A stretch of DNA of 64,000 nt from NCBI GenBank assembly GCA_964035545.1, contig OZ037771.1, forward strand, positions 6,986,690 to 7,050,689, read 5' to 3'. Origin of the DNA: Bugula neritina (Eukaryota; Bryozoa; Gymnolaemata; Cheilostomatida; Bugulidae). The notes below the pieces were generated by a model. That model made no database searches and was not told the origin of the DNA. It saw nothing but the letters and a program-made list of their open reading frames with translations. Positions 1 to 24,997 of the stretch are shown here, one piece after another. A program made the position numbers and the translations under genes. Position 1 is the first letter of the stretch. The number at the start of each line of letters is the position of its first letter.

Positions 1-285
1 CTGCTTTTGAACAGCTGGATAGCTGTGTTGCTGACGTTATACACCTGTGCAAAAGTAAAATTTGATTTTATCATATTTATTATTTCATATTTTAATTCAG
101 ATGCTGGTATAATGCCTCACTACGTTACTTTGGTTTAAGATAGTATAGTGAATGAATTCAAATAGGTAACTTTTTCTACCCAAACCTTTCACTTATTTGA
201 AAATTATTGTTTTATTCTTTTACAAAAATCTCTTAATTATTAACATGCATAAGCTTCTTTCCTCATTTTGTTTGCTATATTTCAG

Positions 286-395
286 GTAAAATAGGAGACT
301 GGAAGAATCACCTGACTGTAGCTGAGAATGAAATGTTTGATGAGTTTCTAGCCAAGTGGCCTCTGAGTAAAGAAATCAAGTTTACATTTATCTAA
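286..395 (+). CDS. Cytosolic sulfotransferase, last exon only (gene starts left of the window)
   Basis: The exon follows an acceptor ending ttcag and encodes the C-terminal 36 residues of a cytosolic sulfotransferase, starting GKIGDWKNHLTVAENEMFDE and ending KFTFI before a TAA stop. The motif RKGxxGDWKNxxT binds the 3'-phosphate of the sulfate donor PAPS in this family; R and K would come from the preceding exon outside the window. It is almost identical to the last exon of the complete paralogue at 7,320-7,429: one residue differs in the GDWKN-to-stop stretch (DEF against DDF), and similarity continues about 40 nt into the 3'UTR. This is therefore the end of a recent tandem paralogue. No other exon of this gene is visible. 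Confidence 0.88.
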
Positions 396-1108
396 AGGGG
401 AAGACAACTTCAAATACGACTGAATGATGAGACAAATTTTACCTATCACTTAGCAAACAATAAAAAGAAAATTCATTTAAATACTGCATAAATAAATTAA
501 CCACAGTTATATAGGCTGTTTGCTTAAAAAATTTTTCTGACAATGACATAGATGCATGACTAGGTATATAGAATTTGTTTTTATTTACTGTTACTGCTGC
601 TCTTTTTTGGCTGTAGGAAGTAGGAAATTATCCTATATAATATATTATATTATATATAATTAATGAGTGTGACAAATGGTAATTTACTAATATCACTATT
701 TTAATTTATGTGACAAACTATATAATTTCTAGTTCTTTGTAGTTTATTTAGGAATTTGTAGTTACATTAGGAATACAGTGCTGTTTACTAAAGACTATAG
801 CAAAACTCAATATGTTACTGGCAAATGATGTTTGTCTTTAGAAATATAGATGACCAAAGAAATTTATTAGCTGCTCAATTCAATAATTAAAAATGTCAGA
901 CCTATTGATAATATTGAAGTGGTGGTTTGTTTGTTTGTTTGTTTTTATTTTGTCATAGTAGGGAAAAAATTAATTGAGAAAAAAATAAACAAAATGACAG
1001 GGCCTATGGCGCAATAGCACTGTAGCTAGTCGAGGCACCGAGCCATGAATGGTTGACAGTTATATAAGATTTTTGTTTAGGTTTTTGGAAGTTTTAGCAA
1101 CTTAAAAA
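396..1108. other. 3'UTR and intergenic DNA
   Basis: After the sulfotransferase 3'UTR this stretch is AT-rich. It has a short (TTTG)n tract near 924-944 and a weak tRNA-like relic near 1,005-1,062. I see no gene. Confidence 0.6.
459..464 (+). promoter_or_regulatory. Candidate polyadenylation signal AATAAA
   Basis: AATAAA lies about 64 nt after the stop codon of the upstream sulfotransferase fragment, a plausible position for its poly(A) signal. In AT-rich DNA such a hexamer can occur by chance. Confidence 0.5.
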
Positions 1109-1450
1109 GTATTATTTTTTTATCTGGAAATTTGCCATTAGATGGTCTCTCAGGGCAAGTTTGAAACCAGCCTCCCTCCCCACAGCACGAATAGAACTAG
1201 GCAATTTATTCCATAGCGTCGAACATTGGAATTCCACTCTTCGTTGACCTGCAGCAGTTGATGATGGAGGAGTTTGTAGGCTGAACTCTGAAAATCTTGT
1301 GGGATAGTTATGTGTGAGATGTGTTAGTTGAGAATAGTAAAGTTTATGTGAGAGCAGTATTAGTTTGAATTTGTGTAGAGTGTGAATAGGCATGATTGAA
1401 GAACTAAGAAACAGTGGTTTAGATGGGGAAAGGTGAACCCTCTTATTTAT
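1109..1450 (-). mobile_element. Non-LTR retrotransposon (LINE) fragment, C-terminal end of the ORF2 protein
   Basis: A 93-aa minus-strand frame (1,112-1,393) reads like the extreme C-terminus of a LINE reverse transcriptase protein. It has a PIHTLHKFK segment, then HNYPTRF, then FQCSTLWNKLPSSIR followed by FKLALRDHL. The pattern H-N-Y-x-T-R, F-Q-x-x-x-x-W-N-x-L-P, F-K-x-x-L is what the ends of CR1/Rex/L2-like ORF2 proteins look like. Upstream on the same strand (to about 1,450) a few more residues of the same type can be read. No reverse transcriptase catalytic region is present, so this is a 5'-truncated copy. The clade is not determined. Confidence 0.7.
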
Positions 1451-2350
1451 AAATAGCTTGAAATTGAATAAACTCTCAATAAGTCAAACAACTGCTGATA
1501 TGACCCATTTATTCACATTCTAATCTATTAAACCATGGATAAGTTGATTGATTGGAAATGCAAGCTGCTCATATAATGCTAGCCCTTCAAAGTGCTAGTG
1601 ATTCAACAAACATTGCAGCCACATTAGATGAGTTGATGGATTTACTACTTGCATTAACTTACGGTTGTGGACTCATTCGATGCAACTGTCCTCAAACATG
1701 AATGAAAAATCCATTTGCATAATTTTATACTACTATAGGCAGTTGAGTTTAAACCACAGAACCATATTATTTTTATCTTTTATAGCAACTTTTAAGTCAA
1801 ACTATGCATTTACACTATGTATTGATTAACCTTTAAGAATCAGAAAAGTAGAGTACGTATGTACACTGAATATTATCTGTAAGTTACAGTCAAGCATTAT
1901 TCAAAGTAAACAATATGTTTCTTATAGAAATGAGAAAACTAATATCACAACTAATTTTAAATATCATGCATGACTTTTTAAACATGTATATTATAAAAAC
2001 CTGTAACGTACTTCGAACTTGCTGATTCATCAGAATTGCAAATGGCTGACAATGATTACGGCATTGCTTTAGATTTCATTTGCAAACAAAATTAATATAA
2101 CATTTGCTAAGGTCAACAAGTGGGACAAATGCAAGATGATAGGCTATCTGCGTATCAAGATATAGGTTGAGGTGTATCACTGAACCTCCCCTAACAATAC
2201 TACCACAGATCAGTAACTTGATGCAATATGTTTGCAAAGGATAAACATTTTACAGTTAGTACAGGCTGGCATAGCAAGGAAACTTAGTGAGGTCCTTCAT
2301 TCCTAACATTGGCTGTAAAGTATTAAAACAGGCTGAGATAAATTAATACA
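1451..2350. other. Intergenic DNA upstream of the complete sulfotransferase
   Basis: AT-rich sequence without a convincing reading frame. It must contain the promoter and 5'UTR of the gene starting at 2,351, but I cannot point to a specific element. Confidence 0.6.
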
Positions 2351-7429
<5,079 letters not shown>

Positions 7430-8204
7430 GGGGGAAGACAACTTCAAATGCAACAAAATGAAACAACTTTAACTTATGAACAATTATTTTTATATATCTA
7501 AACGATTAATTAAAGCTGTTACCCAACACCCTGCCGGTTAAAAACAGCAAGTAAACAATGAAAGCAAGCTTAATTATTGACTTCAATATGCATTTGTCAT
7601 TAAATTTTGACTAATAAGTTAATAAAATTTAGATAAAGCATATCTTAGTGACTTCAGTGCTATGGCAGAATTGGACATACTTTAAATTTTTGAGCATTAA
7701 AATATTAGATTGCAAATATATCACCAACTCGTAGCTACTTTGATAAACAAACTCCATCAGTCTAATGATATCAATACTCAATTGGGTATGCGACCGAAAT
7801 CTTGTCAAAGGTTAATAGCTGAAATCAAACCATGTGACCAATAAGCTGGCCAATGTACTGATAAGTAGCTGCTGCAAACAAATAAACAAAGCTGTCGGCA
7901 GAACTAACAGAAACAAAAAGCAATTATTTGTGACAATAAAAAGAAAAGAAATTAAAATAATCTAGCATGAAAATAGTTTTATTGCGTGCAGACGTTAATT
8001 TACTCTTCTACATAAACTAGAAGCTCTAAAGCTCTATTCTATTTATAAATTTTACCAGTGAAGAGACACTATTAAGAGAGTGTAAGCTGAATACGAGTGG
8101 CACACGCTAGGTAGACTAGTGTTGCTGTCTAACTATAAGCAGACGATTTTGAGATTAACAAATTACTGCATGCCTGCTCAAAAATAAATTCAGCAGTTTG
8201 CATC
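7430..8204. other. Intergenic DNA between sulfotransferase and MFS transporter
   Basis: Contains the sulfotransferase 3'UTR and the unknown promoter of the next gene. No reading frame or repeat stands out. Confidence 0.6.
7621..7626 (+). promoter_or_regulatory. Candidate polyadenylation signal AATAAA
   Basis: AATAAA about 190 nt downstream of the sulfotransferase stop codon at 7,427-7,429. Confidence 0.45.
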
Positions 8205-11200
8205 ATGGGTAGATGGTGTGGCATTTTAAAGTCTGGGAAAGATAAAGGGTATGCTTGGCTTGTATTATCGATGGCATTCATTTCTTATGTGATGCATATT
8301 GGCTTTTCCTGTGGTATTGTGGGTAATCTCACGGTGATACATAGTCAGCAGTTTGACATAAAGTTACAGAAGAGCAGTCTGATTGGCTCAGCTCATATGG
8401 GAGTTGTCTGCCTATTGGGTAAGTTTAGAATATTACATGTAAAAAAACTAAAGATGTTTTAGTATACGGCTAGCTGTTCACAATACTATATAGCGAATAG
8501 TGTTTCGAATACATACATTTGTATATATTCCTGTTTTCAATTTGCCTTTTATCCTCACCTGTCCTTACCTATCTCTACTCTGCATGTCCTGTTGATAATT
8601 GGTATAATTTATAACAGATATACACAGCCTACTCCTTATACATAAAATAAAGCTGTGGTTGATTTTAGGACCCATCTCTTCAGTCCTGGTGAGAAAATTT
8701 GGTTATCAGGCTATGCAAATTATTGGTGGGCTTTGCTTAGTAACCAGTCTGGGACTCAGCTATCTCTCGACACAGTTCTGGCATGGCTTTGTCCTATTTA
8801 GTATTTTTGCAGGTCAGTTATTGTTTTAAATGACAAAAAAACTTATTTTATAATGTGATTAGGGCACATGCAATTAACAATTGCTCTATTAACAAATTAT
8901 AAATCATTTTGTAAATTCTATTAATATTGTATAGCTGAATATTGTAACCATTTAAAAATCATATGAATAATTTACAAAATATTATTTTAAATGCACTTGC
9001 ATGCCATCAAATGCAGCATAAAATATTAATTCTTTTTTTTATGCTACTAATTAAACTATTTCTTTTTAAATCAACTATAAAGTTTATGTGTAGCAATTTA
9101 TTTTTAGCTTGACTTGAACAAATGACCAAAATATTTTCTACAAATACTGAGCTCAGATGCTAATATTAAATTTTGTGCAAATAGTCAACAATTTTTATAG
9201 TATGAAAGCTTGCATAAAATAGTTCTTCAGCTTGTGAAAATATTCTAACTTCTGCTCGCAGGTATTAGCATCTCCATAATGTATACAGCGTGCTCAGCAG
9301 TAGTGTCAGACTACTTTGACAAGTACAGGTTCCTTGCATTTGGAACGATAACAACAGGAAACTCTGTAGGACTCTTAGCCTGGCCAATCATATCGCAGAG
9401 GCTGTTTGCTAGATATGGCTACTCTAAGGCAATGGCTCTGATGTGTATTCCCCAGTTTGTGCACGCGGTAGCCGGTATTTTGTTTGTTTCTCTCCAAGAA
9501 CCAGGTTAGCTTTTTTAATAACCAATTAATTTTATAGAATACAAAAGCACTAAATTTATTTATCGATTGTGCTACTAATTCTGTCTACTCCAGCTGGTCA
9601 CTGTTTAAAACTAGAGAAAGTTTGAATTGGAACTGTAGCAAGCACAATTTGGTATATTATTTTGTCCTGCATAAGTGTTTGTATTTATAGACTTGCAAAA
9701 GTAGCCAGCTTATTTGGGAAAAAATAAATTGATGTTGTTTGGAAGTTTTGAAATTAACTATATAACATCTCACTAAAGAAAATAAATTGATATTTTTAAG
9801 TGCGTATATAATTTTATTATTTTCAAAATTTGTAACCACAACAAGTTTTACTATTTTCATGTTAACTATTGTTAGTTTTCATGTCTAGAAGCACTAGAAG
9901 AAAGCTGTAATGAGAAGTTTGACAACAAAAATGAAGAAAATGCAGAATTATCAAAAAATTCTGGTGTAAATGTAAGTTATAGTTCTAGATGATTAAAATA
10001 TAAGATTGTAAAATTATTTTTATAGTGCAGATGTACACTGCTTGCAGAAGGAACAAAAACCTTGTGGTAAAATTATGGTGACTATCGTTAATATTTAAGA
10101 TTTGCTTTTTATGTAAGCATGAGCTTTTTTGCAATAAGTTATCATTTTCACACAAAAGATAAAAGAAAATATATTGTGCTATAATATGTTATCAGGGAAA
10201 TAAAGTCTCAGCTTTTTAATTGCTTTTTTTTGTCAAAACAATTAAAAAAAATTTTTGAAGTATGATTTCATCTATCAATTCTTACTTACCTTTATTGTAA
10301 AAATAAGACTTTTTACAAAAAAATAAGAAAATTTGTTCAGTTTATAGTAAGGTTTCATTGGGATGTGTATTTAATTTTGTAAAGTTTGGCAGCTATTGTT
10401 ATTGTTATTTAATATTATATTATTACTCGATATTATATTGATAATAATTACTTATAATTTCAAATGATTTAGGCATCGCAGCAAAATTCTTATATAAAAT
10501 ATCTGTTATGGATGCCGTCCTTTAAATAATTGCCTTTTATTGTATAATTGATTAAATTTTATGAAATATATACATGATATACAAACATACGTATATGTAC
10601 ACTAGAAAATTATATCTATACAAAGTATAAATAGTGCAATAAGTCAATCCAAATAGTCTATTGTTGCCGTATTATTATAAGTTATTAAAATCGGTAAACC
10701 TAAAACATTTAAATTGCATGAAGAAATTTATTCTTAGCCTCAGTTAGTCATGTCATTAAAGAGATTCACCCCAAACTTGCAATAGAAAAAATACTTTTAA
10801 ATTGTTCATTAGGGCTACATCTGCTCAGGTTTTTGTTAACTTCATGCTAGACTTTATTTGTCAAGTTATTTGTTAAACTGGTACCCATGCTGTCACCTAA
10901 TAATCCATCAGACTCAGGTTTAAAGAATCTTCATAATACCTTACTAAAGAGTTGGGCTATTTTAAAAGTTTGATTAATGTATATCTGAAAAACCAAATAT
11001 CTCTTATTATAAAACATGCATGACTAGAACACTCAAAATCATATCCTATAGCAAGTTATTTTTTACAGTATTGCAATAAGCCAGAGCCAATAAAGACAAT
11101 ATACATTATATGAAAATAGTTTGTTATCGACTCATATCATTTAAACTCCTATTATATTTCCTCCAACAGTTTACAAGTAAAAGTTTTGGTGCAAAAAGTA

Positions 11201-13617
11201 AATTAAGATTTAGACTACTTTTTTGTTTACAGAACAACAAAAAATATCCTCTAAGAGAAACAGACACTGCTGAAAGAAAAGAAGATGCATTTACTTTGCA
11301 TGAGTTGTGGGCTGTATTGAAAACCAAGACTGTAAGTGACACAGTTGTGATTCAGCTATGTATGTATTCGTAATTTATTTAAGATGTTTTTCTTACTGTC
11401 ACGACACTACATTGTTTGGTTATAATTAATTTGGCTTATTAAAATCTTCCACTAGAAGAAAATAAAATGATCTAGTTGCTTGAAGCTGTAACTTCTAGCT
11501 GCAACAGTTCTCATGGCTAATGAGCTAAAAATAATTTTTGACTCACTTGTCGAAAGCTTAGTACTTTATTTTTATTTATTTATTTATATTTATAATTGTA
11601 GCTACGCATAAAATAACTCAAAATCTAAAACATTTTAGATATGGATTTTAGTAGCAAATGCTTTCTTCTGGAACTCTTCAGTGATAACATTCTTTGTTCT
11701 CATCATCGACTACGTCATCAGAAATGTCGCTTTGACAGAAGAGGAAGCTGCTTTGGGCATCACCATATTAGGTAATCATAAACAGCATTCAGGTGAAACG
11801 AGGTATGTGCAGTAATGGAGAAATTGAAAAAAGCTCATGTTTCTGATTAAAAATGAAGCAAAAAATGTATGTTCTCGCAAGAATTTCAACCCTCGCCCTA
11901 AACCAAAACCTATGAAGAAATTTGCAGAACTTAGGCTGCCATAATTTCTGCACTACTGCTCTTAATGTGACCTTTCGTAATGTGATGTGATTTATTGTAG
12001 GAGTTTGCAAGTTATGTGGTGGACTCGTTGTGCTGTGCTTAGCTTCTTTGAAGTTTGATAGGCTGATTTTATACTCAACTGGAATGACTGTGTTTAGTGC
12101 TGCAGTTGTAGCAACTGTATTCATTACAGATAAAGTAAGTATTCATTACAGATAAAATAACAAGCTATGTCAATGCTTACTATAATTTATATATCAAAAT
12201 GAGTATTAATTGCAAGTATGTAATAATGATTTTAAAGCAGACAAATGCAATTGATTATACCAAGACATAAGATAAAACATCACTGCATAGTAATAAATTT
12301 TCATAATCCAAGTGAAAGTACGTACAACTAATAGTTGGTGCAAAGCTTATTAAAGTTTTTTAAATATATTTTAGGCAATGTATTACACAATAACTGCTGT
12401 GCTAGGCCTCATGAATGGTATAGTATATGGTAACGTGCTGCCAATTCTGACAGACTTTGGTGAGCCTCAGCACCTGGTTATACTACTCGGTATGAACTTC
12501 CTGGGGGAAGGAGTAGGTGCTCTTACAATGCCATCTTTAGCAGGTAAAATTCATATTTAAAGGCTAATATTTGACTATGACAGCTTAAATATATGATCAG
12601 CTTCAAATTGGTTAAGTAGCAAAGCATTACATATGCCTTTGTTTCGTGACAGATTTTCTTCAAAAAACAGCTCACACAAATTCATAGTCACTATCTCTGT
12701 GAGAAACCCCCGATGGAAAAGGTTTTTGCTAAAGCGGGCTAAGAACTTATTTAAATGAGACACAGGAGCAATTATGACTGGATGCTCTTCCTAAAGGAGT
12801 TTCTTTTAGTTATGAATTAAAATATAATACTCACGGTGGTTTGCATTGATATTCAAAGAAGACACTTTAATAATAATATTTGCAAAGCAATAAGAACTAA
12901 TTTTGACATGTTGAAAGCTACTACAATTTAACACTTCTCTACTTTATATTTCTTATAATATAATTACGGTTTTGGTTTCTGCATCTATGAGTTGAGTATA
13001 TATTCACCAGAACTTGAGATTCAAAATTTACAGAGAAGTTATTGCAGTTAAAACAAGTTTAGTTTATAATTATGTTATGTGACATTTTTGTAAATATCCT
13101 TGTGACTATTCTGTTACTCTTCTGTGACTATTCTGTGACTATCCCTGTGACTATTCTGTGAATATCCCTGTGACTATTCTGTGACTCTTCTGTGACTATT
13201 CTGTGACTATTCTGTGACTCTTCTGTGACTCTTCTGTGACTATTCTGTGACTATTCTGTGACTCTTCTGTGACTATTCTGTGACTCTTCTGTGACTCTTC
13301 TGTGAATAAAGTTGCATAGTTTTGAACAAGGATTCTTGCACTAGCAGTTTACATAATATATTCACAGTTAGTTATGTTTTATCCAATATATGACCAAAAT
13401 ATTATTTCAAGCAACACCTGTAACTTTTGTAGCCTATATAGCTAAAGCTACAGGCCATCAGTATGGAATTGTGTTCTCTGGTGTTTGTGGAGCAATAGCA
13501 GCGCTTATTGTGATCCCAAAAATTGTTTATAAACACAAACAAAACAAGCTGTTGCATAAAGATGATTTTGCTGGGAAAGCTGAGCCAATTACTGCAAGAG
13601 AGAACAGTCTAACATGA
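8205..13617 (+). CDS. Monocarboxylate-transporter-like MFS protein (SLC16-like), 9 exons, 474 aa
   Basis: Exons: 8205-8418, 8669-8812, 9262-9504, 9889-9971, 11233-11331, 11639-11771, 12001-12134, 12375-12543, 13412-13617; all phases agree (1,425 nt with stop). The product is a 12-helix plasma-membrane transporter of the major facilitator superfamily. The N-terminus has KDKGYAWLVL, a degenerate form of the monocarboxylate transporter signature [D/E]GG[W/G]GW at helix 1. Exon 2 begins GPISSVLVRKFGYQ, the family's helix 2-3 pattern. Exon 3 has SDYFDKYRFLAFG, matching the YF-x-(K/R)RR-x-x-A-x-G block of helix 4-5. A hydrophilic loop of about 60 residues (exons 4-5, rich in E, N, K) separates two six-helix halves, as usual in SLC16. 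Substrate is unknown: the first motif is not canonical, so lactate transport should not be assumed. Intron 8 holds an 11-bp minisatellite and a SINE piece. Confidence 0.88.
12640..12805 (-). mobile_element. SINE fragment without tRNA head
   Basis: The sequence around cgatggaaaaggtttttgct ... gcgggctaagaacttattta ... ctggatgctcttcc matches, with some substitutions, the body of the tRNA-headed element at 17,835-18,018 in the same orientation. The tRNA-related part (right end) is missing, so this is a 5'-truncated copy inside intron 8 of the transporter gene. Confidence 0.75.
13098..13306. repeat. 11-bp minisatellite (ctgtgactatt / ctgtgactctt)
   Basis: About 19 units of 11 bp, alternating between two variants (actatt and actctt) with a few imperfect units (aatatccc) at the left edge. 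It lies in the last intron of the transporter gene. Confidence 0.93.
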
Positions 13618-14836
13618 CTTCAGTCTATTACTAGACAAAGGAGATTTACTCAACCTAATGCTTTATGTTTGATTTGTTTTTTACTTGCTAATTCATTTAT
13701 GTTTAAAAATCTTCTAGAAAATAATGAGTTTTTAAAACTAGTATTGATAAAATTTATTTTTACTTCTTGAAATTTCTTTACACAGATGAAAATGTGATGA
13801 AGGATCACACTAGCGTTTTTTGTAAGCAGAAGTTTGTAAATCTTGTTATGTTGAAAAGAACCTTTAATAGTATATAGTATATATACCTAACTATTTCATT
13901 ATTTATGACACGTCTTTTTAACATTCATTTGGATGAATTTTGTTTATTACATAATACTATTGTGCAGTTTTTTATTTTAATGTGATATAAAATAATATTG
14001 TCCTAAACAACTATCAACACCTTATAATATAGTAATTCTTGCTACGGAAATATTAACATTGATGATGCAAATCTTGAATTTAAACCAACTGCAGCTAAAC
14101 CTACCTTAACATGCAAATTTACTGATGCAAATATAAAAAGAGCTCTGTAAAAATTAGAAAGTTTTAGTAGTTTACTTAAATGACTATAAAATAAAATTAT
14201 CATAATATTTATGAATGTTATTAAATCAAATAAATCAGTTTGAACACAGAGATGTGTGGAATAGGCCATAGATTTAGATCCTAGTGGGGATATTGATGTT
14301 TGTTTTGGAAGATAGCAAAGATCATAATGCAGAAATTTAAATCCACTTCAAAACATATGAACAATAATCCTCATGGCAATCAATATGCTTTAAAAGGCGT
14401 GAGCTTTTATGGAAAGCTGATATGCATTCAACACTTTACAGCCTGTATAAAGCCAGTATTATAATTGAGTATATTACAAATTTATCTTGTAAATTGAGCT
14501 GCAAAACCCCTAGAAATTATATTTATAATTTCAATGACAAGATTTAATACCATAACATTGTAAATATTGGCCCAATATTTTAACATCTGGTATTCTGGGA
14601 AATCAGTTTGCCACAGGAGGCATGCATTAACCACTTAAATTAAACTTAATTATTGATATTAGATTAAATTAAACTGGTTATGTAAATGACCATTGATTAT
14701 GTGAAAAGGCTAATTGATGTATATGGCATGTATTTTAATATTTCAGCAGGCACTTTAGGCAGTGAGATTTATTGCCAATTGTTCACACTTGCTGAGTAAA
14801 GTTTTCTGCTTTCTGTTTATAGCTGTTTCGAACACA
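13618..14836. other. Intergenic DNA
   Basis: 3'UTR of the transporter gene, then AT-rich spacer up to the signal-peptide exon of the next gene. No coding sequence or recognisable repeat seen. Confidence 0.6.
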
Positions 14837-22299
<7,463 letters not shown>

Positions 22300-22592
22300 G
22301 ACAGTGTCTTTTAGATCAGCAAACAACATGTGTTAAAGAGAACAAAATATACTTTAAGGTGACAGAAGTCTTAACAGCATTTTACTTATAATAATGTACT
22401 ATCTCAGAGGAAGATATAATAATTGTGCAAAAGTCGAGATTAAATATTTCACAGTAAATATTTTAAAGCTTAGTACTCCAAATAATAATAATAATAATAA
22501 TAATATTGCCACAGTGTACTGCTTCCTGTTTTGATAAAACTGCGGGTGGAAACCGACACCCTTCAACCAACTGAGGAAAATCACAGCTAAAC

Positions 22593-22598
22593 AATAAA
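22593..22598 (+). promoter_or_regulatory. Candidate polyadenylation signal AATAAA
   Basis: AATAAA about 295 nt after the stop codon of NHL/PAN copy A; plausible poly(A) signal. Confidence 0.45.
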
Positions 22599-23089
22599 GC
22601 TCTACAAGCCATGTTGTAATTCTATTTTATGTCAATAATTTAAAAATTAAAAAATGCATTAGTTATGTTTTGTTCTAACACATTATGCTAATAGTATTAA
22701 ACACAAACATATTTTATTCTTTATTTGGGAATGTTGCAGTTACTACTTTTTGGAATTTTATTTAGTGTTGTCAAAGTTTGTTGTTTGTATTATGTTGTGG
22801 AGAAAAGTGTTTTAAAATACTTCAGTCTACCTCGAAAATGAATATATAAACATCTGATCCTAAATAAACAAATAAAATATGATTATGCTGTGAGTTATCA
22901 CGCAATGGCTTTTAAAGATAAATTCTTTTAATGATATTCAATAAACGCTGAAAATAAAAAAATACAATACATAGTGTCATGACAAAACACTAAAGCATAT
23001 AATTTTGATATATTCAAACTTAATAGTTACATATAATTAAAGAAACATATTGAGTATAATATGATGGAAACTTTCTGCCAAAGCATATT

Positions 23090-23205
23090 TTTAAGGTGTG
23101 TAAACTTAAGTGAGAGAGCTCAGGTGACTCTAGGAGGCATGAGTTTATGACCATATGCTTATAGAGAGCTCAATCACTGAATGTCATTGCTGAGCATATT
23201 ATATA
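23090..23205. repeat. Diverged relic of the 276-bp repeat
   Basis: Segments ttttaaggtgtgtaaactta, gctcaggtgactctaggagg and cactgaatgtcattgctgag match the distal half of the unit at 5,938-6,563 with scattered substitutions and deletions. It is followed by an AT-rich simple repeat, as the other copies are flanked by one. Confidence 0.82.
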
Positions 23206-23269
23206 ATAAGTGCCTATCAGACTTTCTTATAAACTGATATTATTCATATTGTGTCAACAACACCGATAA

Positions 23270-23578
23270 CTATTGTGATATAATATAATATAATATAACA
23301 TAGTATAATATAATGTAATATAATATAATATAATATAATATAATATATTATAATATAATATAATATAATATAATGCAATATGATGCAATAAAATATAATA
23401 TAATATAACGCAATATAACATAATATAAAATAATGCAATATTATATAATATAAAAAACATAATGGAATATAAAACAGCATAAAATAATGTAATTTAGTAT
23501 AATATATCACAATATAATATAATATAAAGTAACATATAATGTAATATGATATAATGTAATATGATATAATATAATATT
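23270..23578. repeat. Degenerate (AATAT)n array
   Basis: About 300 bp of taata/taatataat units with many single substitutions. Long open frames on both strands here are artefacts of the repeat. Confidence 0.93.
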
Positions 23579-24493
23579 GTGAAAAAACTCAAAACTTGTA
23601 TTAGGAGTGCAGTGAGTGTAGACCTGCTGTGAATAAAGAGAATCAGTCTTTTGTTTGTTATCATAGCCAAAAATCTTCTATTACAGTTAATAGTCAATAT
23701 ATAAAGGATATACATTTAAATTGCTGTTTGAGTTGCATAATAAAGAATCACTCTAAGCACAGTCCTTCAATGCAGCAGTTTAGTTGAGCGTATGATATAG
23801 GTGTCACTTAACTGACACCACTTGAGGAATTGTGTACAGTCAACAGCTTATTTCCTCACATGATGACCTAATTCCGCATGAGGTAAGTGTGGTGTCACTG
23901 TTATTTAGACTCAAATCTATAATATGTTTTTGCCACTGAAGTAAAAATCAATGATTTGTAATTATGTTGATTAAGTTCAACTATTTACACTGTATTGATT
24001 TATATAAAAATACAATATTAAAAATTGAATGGCGAATTAGCTCACTTGAAAACGATTATCAAATGTTTAACCATTATTCTTTATCCTAACTTAAACCAGT
24101 GCATCTAGACTTGAAAAATTCACTGTGTATGAAACCCTGAAGGTGGAATATTGGCTAACATTAAAAAAATTAAGATGTGTTTCACCAAGAAGTAGTTTGA
24201 AATAACAGACTCAACACTAATGGAGAGGTAGCAAAATGGAACTCAAGCTTTGTAAGTTGATAGTACTAACAAACATATGAAAAGAAATATAAACATATAC
24301 ATTATATACTATTGTGGCATGCACACATGTACACATGAAACTAGTAGTAAAAAATATTTTAATCAAATTTTATCCTAATCTACTTTTTATTCACTCTATA
24401 CTCTGCCCTGCATTGAGCTCCTTTTAGGTGAACTACAAAACATTACATATAAATAAATAAATGAATATAGAGATTTCTAGATGAATAAATCAT

Positions 24494-24845
<352 letters not shown>

Positions 24846-24997
24846 TATTTTTAGTATAAACTGCTTGAAGATATACAAGTAGCAATAATAGATATCAAAC
24901 CGGAAATCAACTCCATACTTTATAGATATTTACTATCTTTGCATTATAATTTACTGAATTCTATAGGTTGTTTTATTTGTATTTCACAGCTGAAAAG

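Noticed and set aside
1005-1062. Possible tRNA gene (ggcctatggcgcaatagcac ... atggttgac)
   Set aside because: No consistent cloverleaf pairing; at best a strongly decayed SINE head.
23244-23715. Tyr/Ile/Leu-rich frames resembling a membrane protein
   Set aside because: Produced by the AATAT pentanucleotide array.
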